From assembly GCA_039545355.1 (NCBI GenBank), contig BCJJ01000023.1:683362-747361 (forward strand): a DNA stretch of 64,000 nt. The letters are read 5' to 3'. Positions within the stretch are counted from its first letter, which is position 1. Each line of letters opens with the position of its first letter. The notes under the pieces are model-generated. The model saw only the letters and a list, made by a program, of their open reading frames with translations, did not search any database and was not told the origin of the DNA. Both the position numbers and the translations under genes were made by a program. Below are positions 12,583 through 24,533 of the stretch, piece by piece. Source of the DNA: Trichosporon coremiiforme (lineage: Eukaryota > Basidiomycota > Tremellomycetes > Trichosporonales > Trichosporonaceae).

Positions 12583-15164
12583 ATGTCCGACATGCCGCCC
12601 AACATCCCTCTCCGGCCCCCGCGACATCACTCCGTCGCCAGAGGCTCGAGCACGACGTCCGTCGCCTCCGTTGCCTCGGTTGCGTCTTCCTCGAGCTCAG
12701 CCTCATCTTCTAAACGGGCACCACCTTTTCCACCGAAGACCCCCCGCGTCATCGATCAATACCACGCCGATCGCAACCCCGCTCAATGGGCTTCTTCTAG
12801 AAGCTCTCTCATCTCCGCGCCCGAGCGCGCGATTCTCGCACAACCACCTCCGGCCCCGAGGAGTCGGGCGCAGCCGCGCACGCAAGCGTTCTCCACGCAT
12901 CAGGCTCAGCAGCGACAGGAGAACCAACTTGGGATCATCACTCGAAGACCACCCGGCCGAGTTGCCGCCATGGTGACGTCGGCGCAGCAGCGATCCAACA
13001 CGGCAAGCTCGACTGGGTCAACTCAGAGCTTCACATCACTCGCCAGATCTGTGCTTAGCGCTGCGGGAAGCGCTGTCGCAAACACAGTCGTTGGAACAGA
13101 GAAGCCGCGAGGACCAGGGAAGGAGACGATCTTCCTCGTCCCCGGCTGGGGAGTGAAGCGCCCCACGAAGGACAGCAACGAGCTCGGTGAGTGCATATGT
13201 CTTTCGGCGGCTGATGTGACAGCCTTCGATCTGCATGTTACTACGTCAGGATTGTGTGTGTTCGAGCGGGACCCGGGGAATGTCTCCAGGACACAGCGGG
13301 CAATGATGAGCCTCGTCCGACGGTTCGCCGCCCTTCCTGCCGTCCCGACACTTCCGCCAAAGGGCAAGGGAGCGCTCATGGACGACAAGTTGACCGACTC
13401 ACCCACGAGTGACCCGGCAGACGACAAGGATCTGCCGGAGGTGGAGGACATGATCGATCTGGACTCGCCGCCCAGCACGCCGAAGAAGGGCAGGCTACCC
13501 CCTCCGCCGAAACCGAAGCCAGAGGCGTTGAGAGGCAACAATATGCCGAGGAAGGGGGCCTTAAACTCGTCTGACACGACGCCCAAAGCCACTCCGCCAT
13601 TGTCGACAAGGAGGCGCTCGCCGTCCCCGCCGTCCCGTATCCCCTCCACCGACCAGGTGTTCATGGACAAGGAGCAGCTGAAGCTCGCCCATGAGTACCT
13701 GGACACCCGTCTGCGCCCGTTCTGGTCGACCGCTCTGCCGAACCGACGAGTTGCGCTGTCGCTGTATACTGTCAAGCTCATCGACAGCAAGCCTGTCCCT
13801 GAGCCTGGACCGGAGCTGTTTGACAAAGAGCCCCTTATGCGGACAACGTTCACGACGAACAGCCAAGGTGTCTTCATCCACCACTTCGTCATCCCGTGGG
13901 AGCGTATCTGCACGCACCCGGAGTCGATCGGCCTCGCGTTCTCCGAGGACCCGCAGAACAGCGACCTGCACAAGGACTGGGGGCTGGTATTCCGTGCCCA
14001 GCTTCTCGGCGAGGAAGGCCCGGACGGACTGCAGCGGGCAACTACGTCGGACTCTATGAACAGCACGGACAGCAGCAGAAGCAATAGGGTGAAGAGCAGG
14101 TTAGCGCGTGCCGAAGGCGCCGCGACCAGCTTCTTCTCCCGCTCTGAGATTCCGAACCGCAATGACGGCGACGGTGACCCGGAGATGGGCCTCATGGGTC
14201 TAGGCGAGGCGAGCGCTGAGGCAGTTAACGTCGCCAACATTCAGCGGCCGGGAGGTGTGCGCGTCATTTCTGACCTTGTGAGTTAAGGCGCGCCCGTTCT
14301 ACAGCTGACATACAGGACGACACAGTCAAACACAGCGATATTTTGAGCGGTCCGCGCGAGGTGTTCCGTAACGTCTTCTGCCGTCGCCTCGAAGATATCC
14401 TCGTGCATGGCATGAACACGCTGTATCAGGACCTGACGCGCATCGGGCTATCGGGTGTGCACTTCGTGTCTAACTCGCCGGTGTCAATCTATCCGCTTGT
14501 GTCTCAGTTCCTACAGCTTCACAAGTTCCCCTCGTTCTACTCGTTCAAGCTGAAGATGTATTCGTCGCGCTCGATCGTGACGTCTCTCTTTGAGGGCGCG
14601 GGAGATCGCAAGCGCCCGCCAATCGAGGACATCATGAACGAGTTCGGCGACAGCAAGTTCCTCATGTTCGGAGACAGTGGCGAGCAAGACCTGGAGTTAT
14701 ACGTGTCGCTCGCGCGCGAGCGGCCAAAGCAGGTGCTCGCGATCTTCATCCGCGACGTGACGAGCAGCCGCGCGGAGGAGGCGCGCAAGGTTGCCGAGAA
14801 GGCGGGGCTGATGAGCCACTCCGAGCTCGCCGAGAATGAGTTCGCGAAGCAGCGCCAGGAGGAGCACGGCACCTACGCCAGCGGCAACACGTATGACCGG
14901 TCCCCAAGCCCGACGAGCTCGGGCGCCAGCACGCCAACATTGAACATCAGCCGCCAGCCGACGGACCAGGACATGAAGCAGACAATCGCGGACCTGCAGT
15001 CTCTCAGCGCAGAGGAGCAGAAGGTCCTGAAGCGCGCGGCGCAGTGGGAGACGCGCGTGAACCAGGCGCTCGACGCTGTTCCGCCCGGAGTCAAGCTCAT
15101 CTTCTTCAAGGATGCAGAGGAGATTGAGAGCATCGCGCTGGCCCTCGTCGAGGCGAACGTCTAG
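12583..15164 (+). CDS. APP1: App1-type phosphatidate phosphatase
   Basis: Mg-dependent phosphatidate phosphatase that makes diacylglycerol, in yeast acting at cortical actin patches and endocytic membranes. Exons 12583-14277 and 14316-15164 encode 847 residues. The N-terminal part is Ser/Pro-rich and disordered with many proline stretches that could bind SH3 domains. The conserved pre-domain FWSTALPNRRVALSLY and the App1 catalytic domain (about residues 540-720) follow. The HAD-like catalytic motif DLDDT (Asp564, Asp566, Thr568) is assembled exactly across the only intron. SNSPVSIYP and FMFGDSGEQDLELY-like motifs (here LMFGDSGEQDLELY) complete the active site. The tail contains a helical segment rich in Glu and Lys. 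Long length fits basidiomycete members. Confidence 0.92.
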
Positions 15165-15990
15165 TCCGGCCGACTGTTATTGTTAACCATACATGTATCA
15201 TAGCCTTAACCATCATGCAAGGTGCAAGTAGCAACATGGCGACGCTCGGCGCTTGTCCCAGTCTCGGCGCTTTAACTTGGCAATGGCGTCAATCAAGCAA
15301 AGTTTGATAGCGGATGGGAGCCTTGGCATGACTGTCTCCTCAAGCGACTTCGTGAAGAGCGGAGCGCAATCGAACGCAGCATTCGCGGAGTGTCATGCGT
15401 ACATCTGCACGCAGTTTTGGATCTCCTCGAGTACTGCGACAGCATGCATGAAGGCTCACAGCCTGTCGTAGATCTATTGAGGGGCTGCGCAATACGTCTC
15501 TCCGTTGGGCGGAATGGGGGCGAAACGGGTGAGACTGGGCGCTGGACGAAATTAAATGCCATGCGACGTGCCAATTTCGTCATAGGTACGAGGTTTTGGC
15601 TGGCGGCGCTGGCGGCGCATCCGGCGCATCGTGTGCGTCATGCTGCCAGTCAGCGTCCGGGATGATCGTCCCCCACTGCGGTTCACGCGGCTTAGGACGG
15701 AAACCCGAGGAAAACAACCCAATCTGGGCAAATCTGGGCATTGAGGTCGTGCCAAGCCTCCTCAAGGGTCTGCCGCTGTGCATGCGCGTGCTGCTCACCT
15801 CAGCGGCTACACAGCCATCGCAGCGCGACCGTGAAGAAGGGGGGACGATTTTCGCCGCCCGTGCTGCCTGACCTTGCCGCCCGGTGGAGGCACGAACGGC
15901 TCAGATAACAAACGTGCATCCTATTCCTGGTGCTTGTTTCCCTCACACTTCGTCTCTGTCTCTGCTTGCACTGCACACTGCACACGCAGC
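15165..15990. other. Intergenic region, no gene seen
   Basis: This holds the APP1 3' side and the promoter of the downstream transporter. The last 80 bases are pyrimidine-rich with repeated CTGCACAC-like words, typical of a 5' leader here. Confidence 0.55.
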
Positions 15991-18227
15991 ATGCTCGTGT
16001 CCGACGGCGTACCCGGTGAGTCTGCCCCCGAAAGTCGAGCTGACAGAACAGTCAAGACTCTACTCAGCACTGTATTTTCTGTGAGTTGATCGGCGTCGAT
16101 CCCCGACAGGGGCACGCAATCTGCGGTCGGCGGTGACGGCCGCTCTTACACGCCGCTTGAACTGCCGCGCACTCGCAGGACCCCGCAACGCGAGTCGTCA
16201 TACGAGCTGCACGCGACCGACGCGCACAAGACATGGAGGTGCATGAGCTGACAGCCAGTCCATCACCGAGGTCTTCCTCCTATGCCTGGCTGGATACATC
16301 CTCGCCGCGACCGGCGTCACGGACAAGGCGACGCAGCGTAAGCTCAACGTCATCAATGTGTCGCTATTCACGCCCGCGCTGCTGTTCTCGAAGGTGAGCG
16401 TGCTTCATTACTCAATGCATCACGGGGTACTGCTGCATCCTCGTGATCGCGCCGAACTCCGTATGCGAAATCGCGAGCGTCATGCGTCGCCTTAGGCAAC
16501 TTTAGTCATGAGATGGCGCACCCTCGCTACCCTCGGCATTCTACATCCGCTAACGACTAGGTCGCGTTCTCGCTCACGCCGGCCAAGCTGAAGGAGCTGT
16601 GGATCATCCCGCTCGGCTTTGTTCTGATCACGGGTGTGTCTGCGCTCGTTGCATGGATCCTGTCCAAGGTGTTCCGCCTAAAGAAGAGCCAGACGTGAGT
16701 TCTTTGCTTGCGGGGCCTGTTCCCGCGCTGTGACTGCCGGATATCGCGCCTCCCTCGCCCCTAAAATGTCATTACTGACAGCCCCGCAGTGCGTTCGCGA
16801 TCTGTGCGGCTATGTTCCAGAACTCGAACTCGCTCCCCATCGCGCTGGTGCAGTCGCTCGTCGTCGAGGTTCCCGGCCTCAAGTGGGACAAGGAGGACAA
16901 TAAGGATCAGATGCTCGGTCGCGCGCTCACGTACATGGTCGTGTATTCTACGTTGGGCATGGTGCTCCGCTGGAGCTGGGGCGTCAAGCTGCTGAGCGGC
17001 GCGGATGACGATGCCGAGCACGAGGACGCCGAGGAGGGCCGCATTCCCGACTCGATCGAGATCACTGCCAGCATCCAGACGCCAGGCCAGAGCAGCGTGG
17101 CCATGGACGTCCGCATTCCCCGCGCCGCGTCCCCCGAGCCCATCACGTCCCTAGCCGGCACACCTCTGAACGGCACACCTCTGAACGGCACGCCGCTGAA
17201 CGAGCAGCAGCGCTTCAGCTACTCGCCCGCGCGCCGCCTGCGCTCGCCGTCGCCTGCCGGCTCCGGATCAGGCGTGAGCACCAGCCACCGTCTCAGCAGC
17301 TCGCCCCTCGTTCCCCGCGGCCGCACTAGCACGCGCCAGAGCAGCGCTAATGTCTCGCGCTCTGGCTCACTCATGAGTGCCGTGTCCAACCGCCGCCGGC
17401 TCTCTAGAGCTGACTCAGCGCGCGACTTCTGGGGTCTGCCCGAGCAGCCCAAGGCGGGGCACTCGGGCATCATTCACGACCTCGACGACGTGACAGAGGA
17501 CTCCTCAGAGAGTGAGGTCGAGGACGATGATGGGGACGAGTGGGGCTCGATCCGCGCCAACCTCGGCACGACGCGCAGCCCGTTCTACGCCGAGCTCAAG
17601 GCCCGCGCGATCGCCTACTGGAACGCGTTCTGCAGCTTCATGACTGTGCCCACTTGGGCGGCCCTCGTGTCCGTCATCATCGCGCTCATCCCGCCCCTTC
17701 AGGCCGAGCTGAACAAGTTCACTCCCCTTAAGGCCGCCATCAACAGCGCCGGCCGCTGCTCCATCCCCGTCACGCTTGTCGTCCTCGGCGCATTCTTCCA
17801 TACGCCCAAGCCGCCGCAGCTCCCCGACGATGAGCAGGAGAACGGCAAGGGCTTCGGCAAGTTCATCGAGCGCAAGCTGCGCTCCCTCCGCTCGCAGGAG
17901 GACCTACGCTACGCCGGTGAGAGCAAGACTGTCTTCGTCGCCGTCATGTCTCGCATGATCCTCGTGCCCCTCGTGTTCCTCCCCGGCATCGCGCTCATGG
18001 CGCGTTACGACTGGTTCCTTGCCGCCGAGGACCCAGTATTCATCCTCTGTGCCGTCCTGCTCGTCTCCAGCCCGCCAGCCCTCACGCTCGCCCAGATCAC
18101 GCAGGCCGCCTCAGGCGACGCGTTCGAGAGACTCATCTCCAAGACTATCTCGTGGAGCTATGCCGTGCTTACCCCGCCGTGCACGCTCATCTATGTCGTC
18201 GTCGGTCTCCTGTTCGGAAGGCTATAA
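15991..18227 (+). CDS. Auxin-efflux-carrier (AEC) family membrane transporter
   Basis: Integral membrane protein of the PIN-like/AEC family, in fungi often on the ER or vacuolar membrane and of unknown substrate. Exons are 15991-16015, 16052-16080, 16259-16393, 16561-16694 and 16790-18227; joined phases give 586 residues. The N-terminal bundle includes ITEVFLLCLAGYILAATG, LWIIPLGFVLITGVSALVAW and the AEC-typical FQNSNSLPIALVQSL. A long cytosolic loop (about residues 195-370) is Ser/Arg/Pro-rich with short TPLNG repeats and an acidic stretch. The C-terminal bundle has five more hydrophobic segments ending in TLIYVVVGLLFGRL. The two tiny first exons (25 and 29 nt) are inferred from splice signals and phase. 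Transport direction and substrate cannot be read from the sequence. Confidence 0.88.
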
Positions 18228-18606
18228 GCGGGGGGCGCGCATCGCGAGCAGCAACGGAAACTCAGCATATCCGCCCTCTGCTGGGCCGCGCAATCCTCCA
18301 TCTAGTCGTAATATTTTTAGCACACGCAAAACATGCGGATGTAGCATAGCATGCAAAGTACTCTGACCGCACTGGTTCTCACGTTCACGCCATGACCGGG
18401 TGCAATCTATTCTGCTGCTTCCAGCAGATCTCAGATCTGAGACGTAAACAGCCACAGCGATTTGCTCCCGCGCTATCGGCAACTTCACCTGGACACTCAC
18501 TGACGACAGAGAAACAGGGATATCTTCCTGATTTCTTTGGATTTAATCCAACGCTGCATCTCTCTATCTCGGCGATCAACCCCAGCCCCCTCTCGGCGTC
18601 CAAGCC
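18228..18606. other. Short intergenic region, no gene seen
   Basis: It joins the transporter 3' end to the start of the homeodomain gene. No coding or RNA signal was found. Confidence 0.5.
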
Positions 18607-20298
18607 ATGTCCTCGTACACGCCCGAAGACGCGCCGGCGACGATAGCAGCGCAGATGGACATGTCCTCCGAGCTCGCGAACCAGGCGGCCGCCGAGGCTG
18701 CCGTCGCCGCCGCGATCAAGCACGCGCAGAACGTCGAGTCACACCAGCACTCCCACTCCCATCCCCATCCACCACACGCGCACAGCCAGCCAAGGTCTGA
18801 GTCTTCCTCGTCTGCGCCGCATGCTGTTGGAGGCGTGTCAGCCTCAGCATCGCCAGGTCCACAGCCGGGCCAAGGTCCCCCGCCCCCAGCGCCGTATAGA
18901 CGCCCGCCGTCGTTCCCCTTTGGCCCGCCTCACCGTCAAGCTCCGGACAGTCCATTGTCGAACGCCCAGCAGTTGGTCATCCTTCGCGAGTTCTACGCGC
19001 GCAATCCCAACCCAGGCCGCCGGGAGTTGGAACAGCTCGCCGAACGCACGGGACGGCCATGGAACAAGATTAGAGAGTACTTCCGGCAACGCCGTAACAA
19101 GCTTCGCGGCCTCGCGGATCTGGAGAGCATGGACGAGCCCGGGCGCGCGACGGGGTGGCTGCAGGTCAGCTACCGGTCTCAGCCTGGGGCATCCGTGTCC
19201 CAGCTGGCGCTGTACAATGCCTACAGGAGCCGTTTTGATCCGTACGCGGCAACAGCTCCTCTGCTGGGCGGACAGGAGCTGATCCAGCTGGCCTGCGCTA
19301 CCTTCCCCGGATGCGAGATGGCGAGGGACGAGGGGGACTATGTCCTCCGCGGACTCAGGGATAAGGAGGGCGGGAGCGAGGAGTGGGACCGCAGCGTGGA
19401 TGCGCTCGTTGAGCCTCTGCGGAGTACGACCTGGTGGGTACGGCGCTCAGCGCGAGTGAGAGTGCTCGACCCTGATACTTGAGAACTGACCCGACCCAGG
19501 CTCCTGTCGAATTTCCAGCACCAGGCGGAACCCGGCGCGCCCTCTATCACGCAGACAGAGCTGTACTCGAGCTACGCTGCCCGGTTCCTCGAGCCGCCGA
19601 CGGGGCAGGCGGACGACGACGAGTTGAAGGACTTCGAGGCGAACATGGCCGCGCAGGACAATGACGCCGAAAACGCTCAGGGCTCTGTGTCCGGCTCAGC
19701 GGAGGCCGAGAACAACGCCAACAGTTCCGGTGCGAACGAGTCGAATGAGGGCGTGGATGGCGTCGGCGTCGGCGTCGACTCAGGGGTCAGCGGAGTGTCA
19801 CAGGAGATCGATGACATCAACTCCTTCCTCCCTCCGGCGCCTGACTCCCCACCGCCTCCAGCACAGGAGGAACGCAAGCCCCCACGTCTCCTGAACCCCG
19901 TCGAACTCATCGCACTCACACGGATGACATTCCCGAAAGCAGAACCGGCCGTCGACGACGAAGGCCGCTTCATCATCCGCGGCATCGAGCGCCGCGATGG
20001 CGTCGAGAAGGGCCGTCCCCGCACAACCGACATGTTCCCGTTCGCGCTGGCTAGCCAGCCCAACCCCTCCGACCCCGCGCACCCGTTTACGGCGCTGCTG
20101 AAGCGGAAACTGGCGTTGCTGGATCCGGACCCCGAACAGCCGAGGAAGCGCGCCGCGGGCATAGGAGTCAACATCGCGCCGCAGCCGGAGCCCGAACACG
20201 AATTGAGCCAGGACGAGCGCGAGTTGCTAGACGGCCTCAGGAGATTCAGGAGCAGTAGTCTCGGCAAGGAGGTCAGAGACGTGTGTGTCCAACAGTAA
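18607..20298 (+). CDS. Homeodomain-like protein with two RFX-like winged-helix domains
   Basis: Probable nuclear DNA-binding protein. Exons 18607-19433 and 19500-20298 give 541 residues. A His-rich stretch (residues 46-60) and a Pro-rich linker precede a homeodomain-like region at about 116-168, whose recognition helix reads WNKIREYFRQRRNKLR. Aligned to the WFxNRR core it has Tyr for the usual Trp and Gln for the normally invariant Asn, so its DNA contacts are atypical. Two copies of an RFX-like winged-helix follow (about 184-250 and 275-400), each with a pattern of L-Y-x-x-Y-x-x-R-F, then E-L-I-x-L-x-x-x-T-F-P and a G-[DR]-[YF]-[VI]-[LI]-R-G strand. The second copy begins exactly at the intron. 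I do not recognise a named orthologue; RFX-like assignment is by pattern and moderately sure. Confidence 0.75.
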
Positions 20299-20365
20299 TT
20301 GCATGTCAGCTTAGTTGCATGTCAGCAGTAGTGTTTAGAAGGATTACAGTATAATGCATAGATGT

Positions 20366-21584
20366 CTATCGTCCGTATCCGCTGCTCGGGACGTTGGCGT
20401 ACCGTCCTCCCAGGCCAGATGCGGGCCTCCTAAACCCGCTAGTTGTTCGCGCGTGCCCGCTACCTGTTGTCGTGCCACTGGCGGGGCCGGCAGCGCTGGT
20501 CGGTCGGCTCCGTGACGGCGCAGGAATTGAGCTTCCTCGTCCCCTCAGCCCGCCGCGTGTAGGACGCACGCCGGGTCTACCCTTAGTAGCGGCTGCGCTC
20601 CTGGCCTTTGCGGCGGCCTCACGCTCTGCCGCAGCCTGGCGTTCCCTCTCCCTCCTGGCTTCCTCCTCGGCCTCGGCGGCCCGTCGTGCCTCTTCGGCGG
20701 CTGCGCGCTCCGCCGCGCGGTCCGCCTCGGCTTGCAGGGCTGCAGCGTCCTGGCATCAGCTCCCCATCGACACAAGCGGCGTAGCTGGGTGACTCACATC
20801 CTCGGCTCCCGTCCACTTTTCATTCATGACAAGCTGACGCGTGTGCTCCGCTTGTCCGAGCAACTTGACATAGTCGTCAAGCAGCGCCGACGTCTGCGCA
20901 ACGCGGGTCGCTAGTCGCTGATGGTCAGCTCACAAGATTACAGCCGCCAGCTGGAAGTTGAGGACTTACTGTGTTGTGCGCTCTCCCTTCCTCCAGTGCG
21001 CCCATCAGCGTGTCGAACACTGTGTTGATGCGCTTCAGCTCCGCGAGCGACGTGCGCAGCGCTTCGTCCCGTGCCTCAGCTGACTGCGGCTCTTCCCTCC
21101 GCTCAGGCTCGGGGTCTTCTCGCCGGTCGTCCTCCGGCTCCTCAGCCTCCTCCTGCACCGTCTCGTCCCACGCAAATGTTGGGGGGCGGCGCTCAGACTG
21201 CGATGGACGTTCCGGCGCATGTGATGTGCTCGGCTGGCTGCGCTCGCTCCGTTCCGACGGCGGATCGAGCGGCGGACGAGCTCCGGGTCGTAAAGTTGAG
21301 GTATGCGCCGGCGTAACCTCGGCCATGCCAGGGGCGAAGAGGGAGAATCGAGGTTTGCTTGGCGGACGGCTCGTCGATGGCGGAGCGACGGGGACGGGGC
21401 GGGACGAGGACGAGGCGATGCTGCTCGACGCTGAGGTCGCGGCCGTCGCCGGCCGACCAAGACCTCGCGAGGAGGACGGGATGTCGAACGACTCCTCGTC
21501 CGCTATGCTCAGGTCGGCGAGGACGAGCGTGCCGTCTTCATCGTCTAATGGCTTGTTCGTGAGGAAGGGCGAGTCCATGGTCAT
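20366..21584 (-). CDS. DUO1: DASH/Dam1 complex subunit Duo1
   Basis: Subunit of the outer-kinetochore DASH ring that couples chromosomes to spindle microtubules. Exons 21584-20970, 20917-20798 and 20749-20366 give 372 residues. A Ser/Pro-rich N-terminus leads to the Duo1 helical domain (about residues 180-255) with LKRINTVFDTLMGALEEG and the diagnostic QAEHTRQLVMNEKWTGAED. An Ala/Glu/Arg-rich coiled coil and a basic Gly/Arg-rich tail ending in SSGYGR follow; the tail could bind microtubules. It is convergent with the homeodomain gene (67 bp apart) and divergent from RSA4 over 288 bp. It is longer than budding-yeast Duo1, mainly in the disordered ends. Confidence 0.88.
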
Positions 21585-21872
21585 GGGTCGGGACGGAGGA
21601 CTGATGTTGTGGTGCAGTCAGCAACAGCGGCTTGCGCGTCAAGTTGTCAACAAACGGCGGCGCGTCTTCCCTGAGGGGATCAGAGCGAATACTATAGCGG
21701 ATTAGCGGAACCAATCTCCGGCACAGCGACTGATTAGAATGAAATCTAATGCGCGGCAAAGCATGACGCCGGCCGTGCCTGGATTCAAGATTTCTGAAGT
21801 CAGTCGCAGCCTCCATCTGCAGGTTTCCGAGGAGAGTCTGCCGCACAACCACAACAAACACTTAGAACCATC

Positions 21873-23467
21873 ATGGCGACGCAACTCCCGCCCCCGAAAC
21901 GACAGAAGTCTAACTACGCCAAGTCGCTCCTCCCGCCGTCGGCGCCGGAGCCTGAGGTGCCCGTCCCGCAGATCGTGGTCCAGTTCAAGAACTCGGAGAA
22001 CGGCCAGAGCCTCGGCCCCGCGATCAACTTGCCTGCCGACACGGCCCGGGATGCGCTGCAGATGCTCGTGAACAAGCTTCGCGGAGAGGTATGCTGGGCT
22101 TGTCTTACAGTAAGCTAACAGGACAGGACGAGGACCCCCTCCCGTACGCTTTCCACCTGCAGGCTAAGGACGCCTCAAGGGTTGCGATCCACGACTCGAT
22201 CCTCGCCGACGCACTCCAGCCGAAGGCGAGCACTAGCACAGCACCCGCCTTCTCTCAGGAAGACGTGTTCGAGCTGTGGTGTGAGCCGCAAGCTGTCTTC
22301 CGCGTGCGCGCCGTCGGACGGTGTTCTGCCACGCTGTCTGGTCACGCGAGCCCGATCCTCTGTGCCGCCCACTCGCCGACGGGACGGTATGCGGCGACCG
22401 GAAGCGGAGATGCGACGTGCCGTGTGTGGGACATGGAGACTGAGACGCCGCGCTGGACGCTTACGGGACACAAGGGATGGGTGCTCTGCGTCGAGTGGGA
22501 AGCGCGGGAGAAGCTTCTCGCGACCGGCGGACACGACGGACAGGTGCGCCTGTGGGACGTGAAGACGGGACAGGCGGCTGGCCAGCCGCTGCTGGGACAC
22601 ACGAAGTGGGTCACATCTATGGCGTTCGAGCCGCTGCACCTCGCGAAGGGACAGCCGCGCCTGGCAACTGCGAGCAAGGACGGGACGGTGCGTGTGTGGA
22701 ACACGGCGACGCGGAAGCTCGAGTTCGTGCTGTCCGGACACTCGGCGAGCGTCAACGTTGTGCGCTGGGGCGGCGAGAACGTCATCTACACCGGATCGTC
22801 CGACCGTACCGTTCGCGTCTGGGCTGGAACCGACGGCAAACTGATCCGCACGTTGAGCGAGCACGCGCACTGGGTCAACACGATGGCGCTCTCGACCGAC
22901 TTCGTCCTCCGCACTGGACCCTTTGACCACACGGGCAAGCACCCGAAGGACGACGAGGAGGCCAAGGTCTGGGCTCTCAAGCGGTACAAGGAGCACACGG
23001 CGCAGCAGTCCGAGACGATGATCACGGGCTCGGACGACCACACCCTCTTCCTTTGGCCGGATCAGGCGAGCAGCTCCTTCTCCTCGACGGCGACGCCGAA
23101 GAAGCCCGTCGCCCGTCTGACGGGACACCAGAAGCAGGTCAACCACGTTGCGTTCTCGCCTGATGGGCGCTTCGTCGCGAGCGCCGGTTTCGACAACGCC
23201 GTCAAGCTCTGGGACGGACGTACCGGCAAGTTCGTGGCGAGCCTGCGTGGACACGTCGCTGCTGTCTACCGCCTCGCTTGGAGCGCGGACTCCCGTCTCC
23301 TTGTTTCGGCGTCCAAGGACTCGACGATCAAGCTCTGGAACCTGAAGACGTTTAAGATCAAGACCGACCTGCCCGGACACAACGACGAGGTGTACTGCGT
23401 CGACTTTGTCGCTGACAAGGTCGTGAGTGGAGGGCGCGACAAGGTCGTCAAGATCTGGCGCCACTGA
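21873..23467 (+). CDS. RSA4: Ribosome assembly protein 4 (Notchless/NLE1), WD40
   Basis: Pre-60S assembly factor pulled off by the AAA-ATPase Rea1/Mdn1 during nucleolar to cytoplasmic maturation. Exons 21873-22088 and 22127-23467 give 518 residues. The N-terminal NLE/ubiquitin-like (UBL) domain (about 30-110), which carries the MIDAS-binding loop in the family, starts IVVQFKNSENGQSLG. An eight-bladed WD40 propeller fills residues about 145-518, with clear GH..WD units such as TGHKGWVLCVEWEAREKLL and SGHSASVNVVRW. The protein ends in a final WD unit, VVKIWRH. The single intron (38 nt) lies within the NLE domain. Very strong codon bias fits high expression. It shares a 288-bp promoter with DUO1. 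Confidence 0.95.
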
Positions 23468-24077
23468 GAGGTTAGCTTGACGAGTATCTGTATGTTAGTT
23501 AAAGGAGTATACTAGATGCATCTTCCGGATATGTTTGACAATGAATTTCCTACCGAGCAACCAGGAGCAAGGGGTTGTCCGGCGAGGCCCCAGTTGCACC
23601 TTCAGGTTCGTCCAAGCCGAGCCAGATGCTGTGTACGAAGTTGGCGGATGTCGCTCGCTGTAACAGATGTCTACGAGACGACGGCTGCCTGAGGTGAAAC
23701 AGGACCGCTTCTTACTCTCCAGCGGTCGGTATGCAATAGCTACGGGCAACGGGCAACCAATACAAGCGGGTACAAAGACACGGGGTGTGGCAGAGGCTGC
23801 TCAGTAGTTTCCATAGGACGAGCTGTCGAAGCTGACGATGCTGTTGGAAATCACGTGATTCCCCCTTCTCGCCTTCCACATTGTTAGCTATATACTCACG
23901 GCCCCTTGGCCATGTTATGCATTCACCTCCCAACCAATTGATCAGTCCTGTCTGAGTCGTGCCGCCAGTAACCTCGTTACTCGCGCATCAAGCGACCCAG
24001 ACTTCAACACGATGCACCTAGGCGACGCTACTGATAAGCGATGCACGCGGGACGCTCACAACAATCTGTCTTCGGAC
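23468..24077. other. Intergenic region before the tRNA pair, no gene seen
   Basis: It contains the RSA4 3' UTR and the 5' flank of tRNA-Pro. The last 12 bases before the tRNA (24066-24077) are repeated inside the tRNA intron. Confidence 0.5.
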
Positions 24078-24197
24078 GTTCTCGTGGTGTAGTGGTTATC
24101 ATACTCTCTTAGGGTGATCTAACATCTTGAGCTTTGCCTCCAACTGTCTTCGGACAGCGATTGGGAGTGGCCCCGGGTTCAAATCCCGGCGAGGACC
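24078..24197 (+). tRNA. tRNA-Pro(AGG) with 47-nt intron
   Basis: All four arms can be drawn. The 5' acceptor strand GTTCTCG (24078-24084) pairs with CGAGGAC (24190-24196). The D arm is 24087-24102. The anticodon stem CTCTC/GGGAG (24104-24108 with 24163-24167) holds anticodon AGG at 24111-24113. The T arm is CCGGG-TTCAAAT-CCCGG (24173-24189). The intron occupies about 24115-24161, after the base 3' of the anticodon, as usual in nuclear tRNAs. The discriminator base is C. Confidence 0.9.
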
Positions 24198-24200
24198 TTC

Positions 24201-24205
24201 TTTTT
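24201..24205 (+). terminator. RNA polymerase III T-run terminator for tRNA-Pro
   Basis: TTTTT begins four bases after the tRNA 3' end. Confidence 0.75.
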
Positions 24206-24518
24206 CACTTCCTCCGACTCTGGGCTTTCGAACGAGCTCAGAATGAGCCGATTCGGCGCGGAAGAGGCTCAGAACAGCCTGCAGATGTCCTTCTCTTCCG
24301 CCCTCGAACTTTTTCGCGGGAGCTTTTTGCTCCCCGGAGCCTATCAGTCTGAGTCAGGGCGGTGCCTCGCGATTGGTCCCGAAATCGCAATCGGGGCGCA
24401 AGGTGGCATTTTTGCTCCCGCTTGAGTTTTCGACCGCTGCACGAGAAAAGTTCAATCAGTGGATCTTTCTCGCCGATGAACAGTGCTCGCCAACGGCATC
24501 CCAGGACGCAGAGAATCC

Positions 24519-24523
24519 AAAAA
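24519..24523 (-). terminator. RNA polymerase III T-run terminator for tRNA-Ala-like gene
   Basis: Five A on the plus strand, that is TTTTT on the minus strand, lie about 11 bases past the tRNA 3' end. Confidence 0.7.
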
Positions 24524-24533
24524 GGATACGTTC

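Noticed and set aside
5619..18227. Possibility that the window is a mating-type locus because of STE12
   Set aside because: No pheromone receptor, pheromone precursor, STE20 or STE11 is visible, and the homeodomain-like gene at 18.6 kb has RFX-like domains and altered key residues unlike the usual mating homeodomain proteins.
22175..23464. 429-codon minus-strand open frame opposite RSA4
   Set aside because: GC-rich third positions of a WD40 gene keep the antisense frame open; there is no start context or domain.
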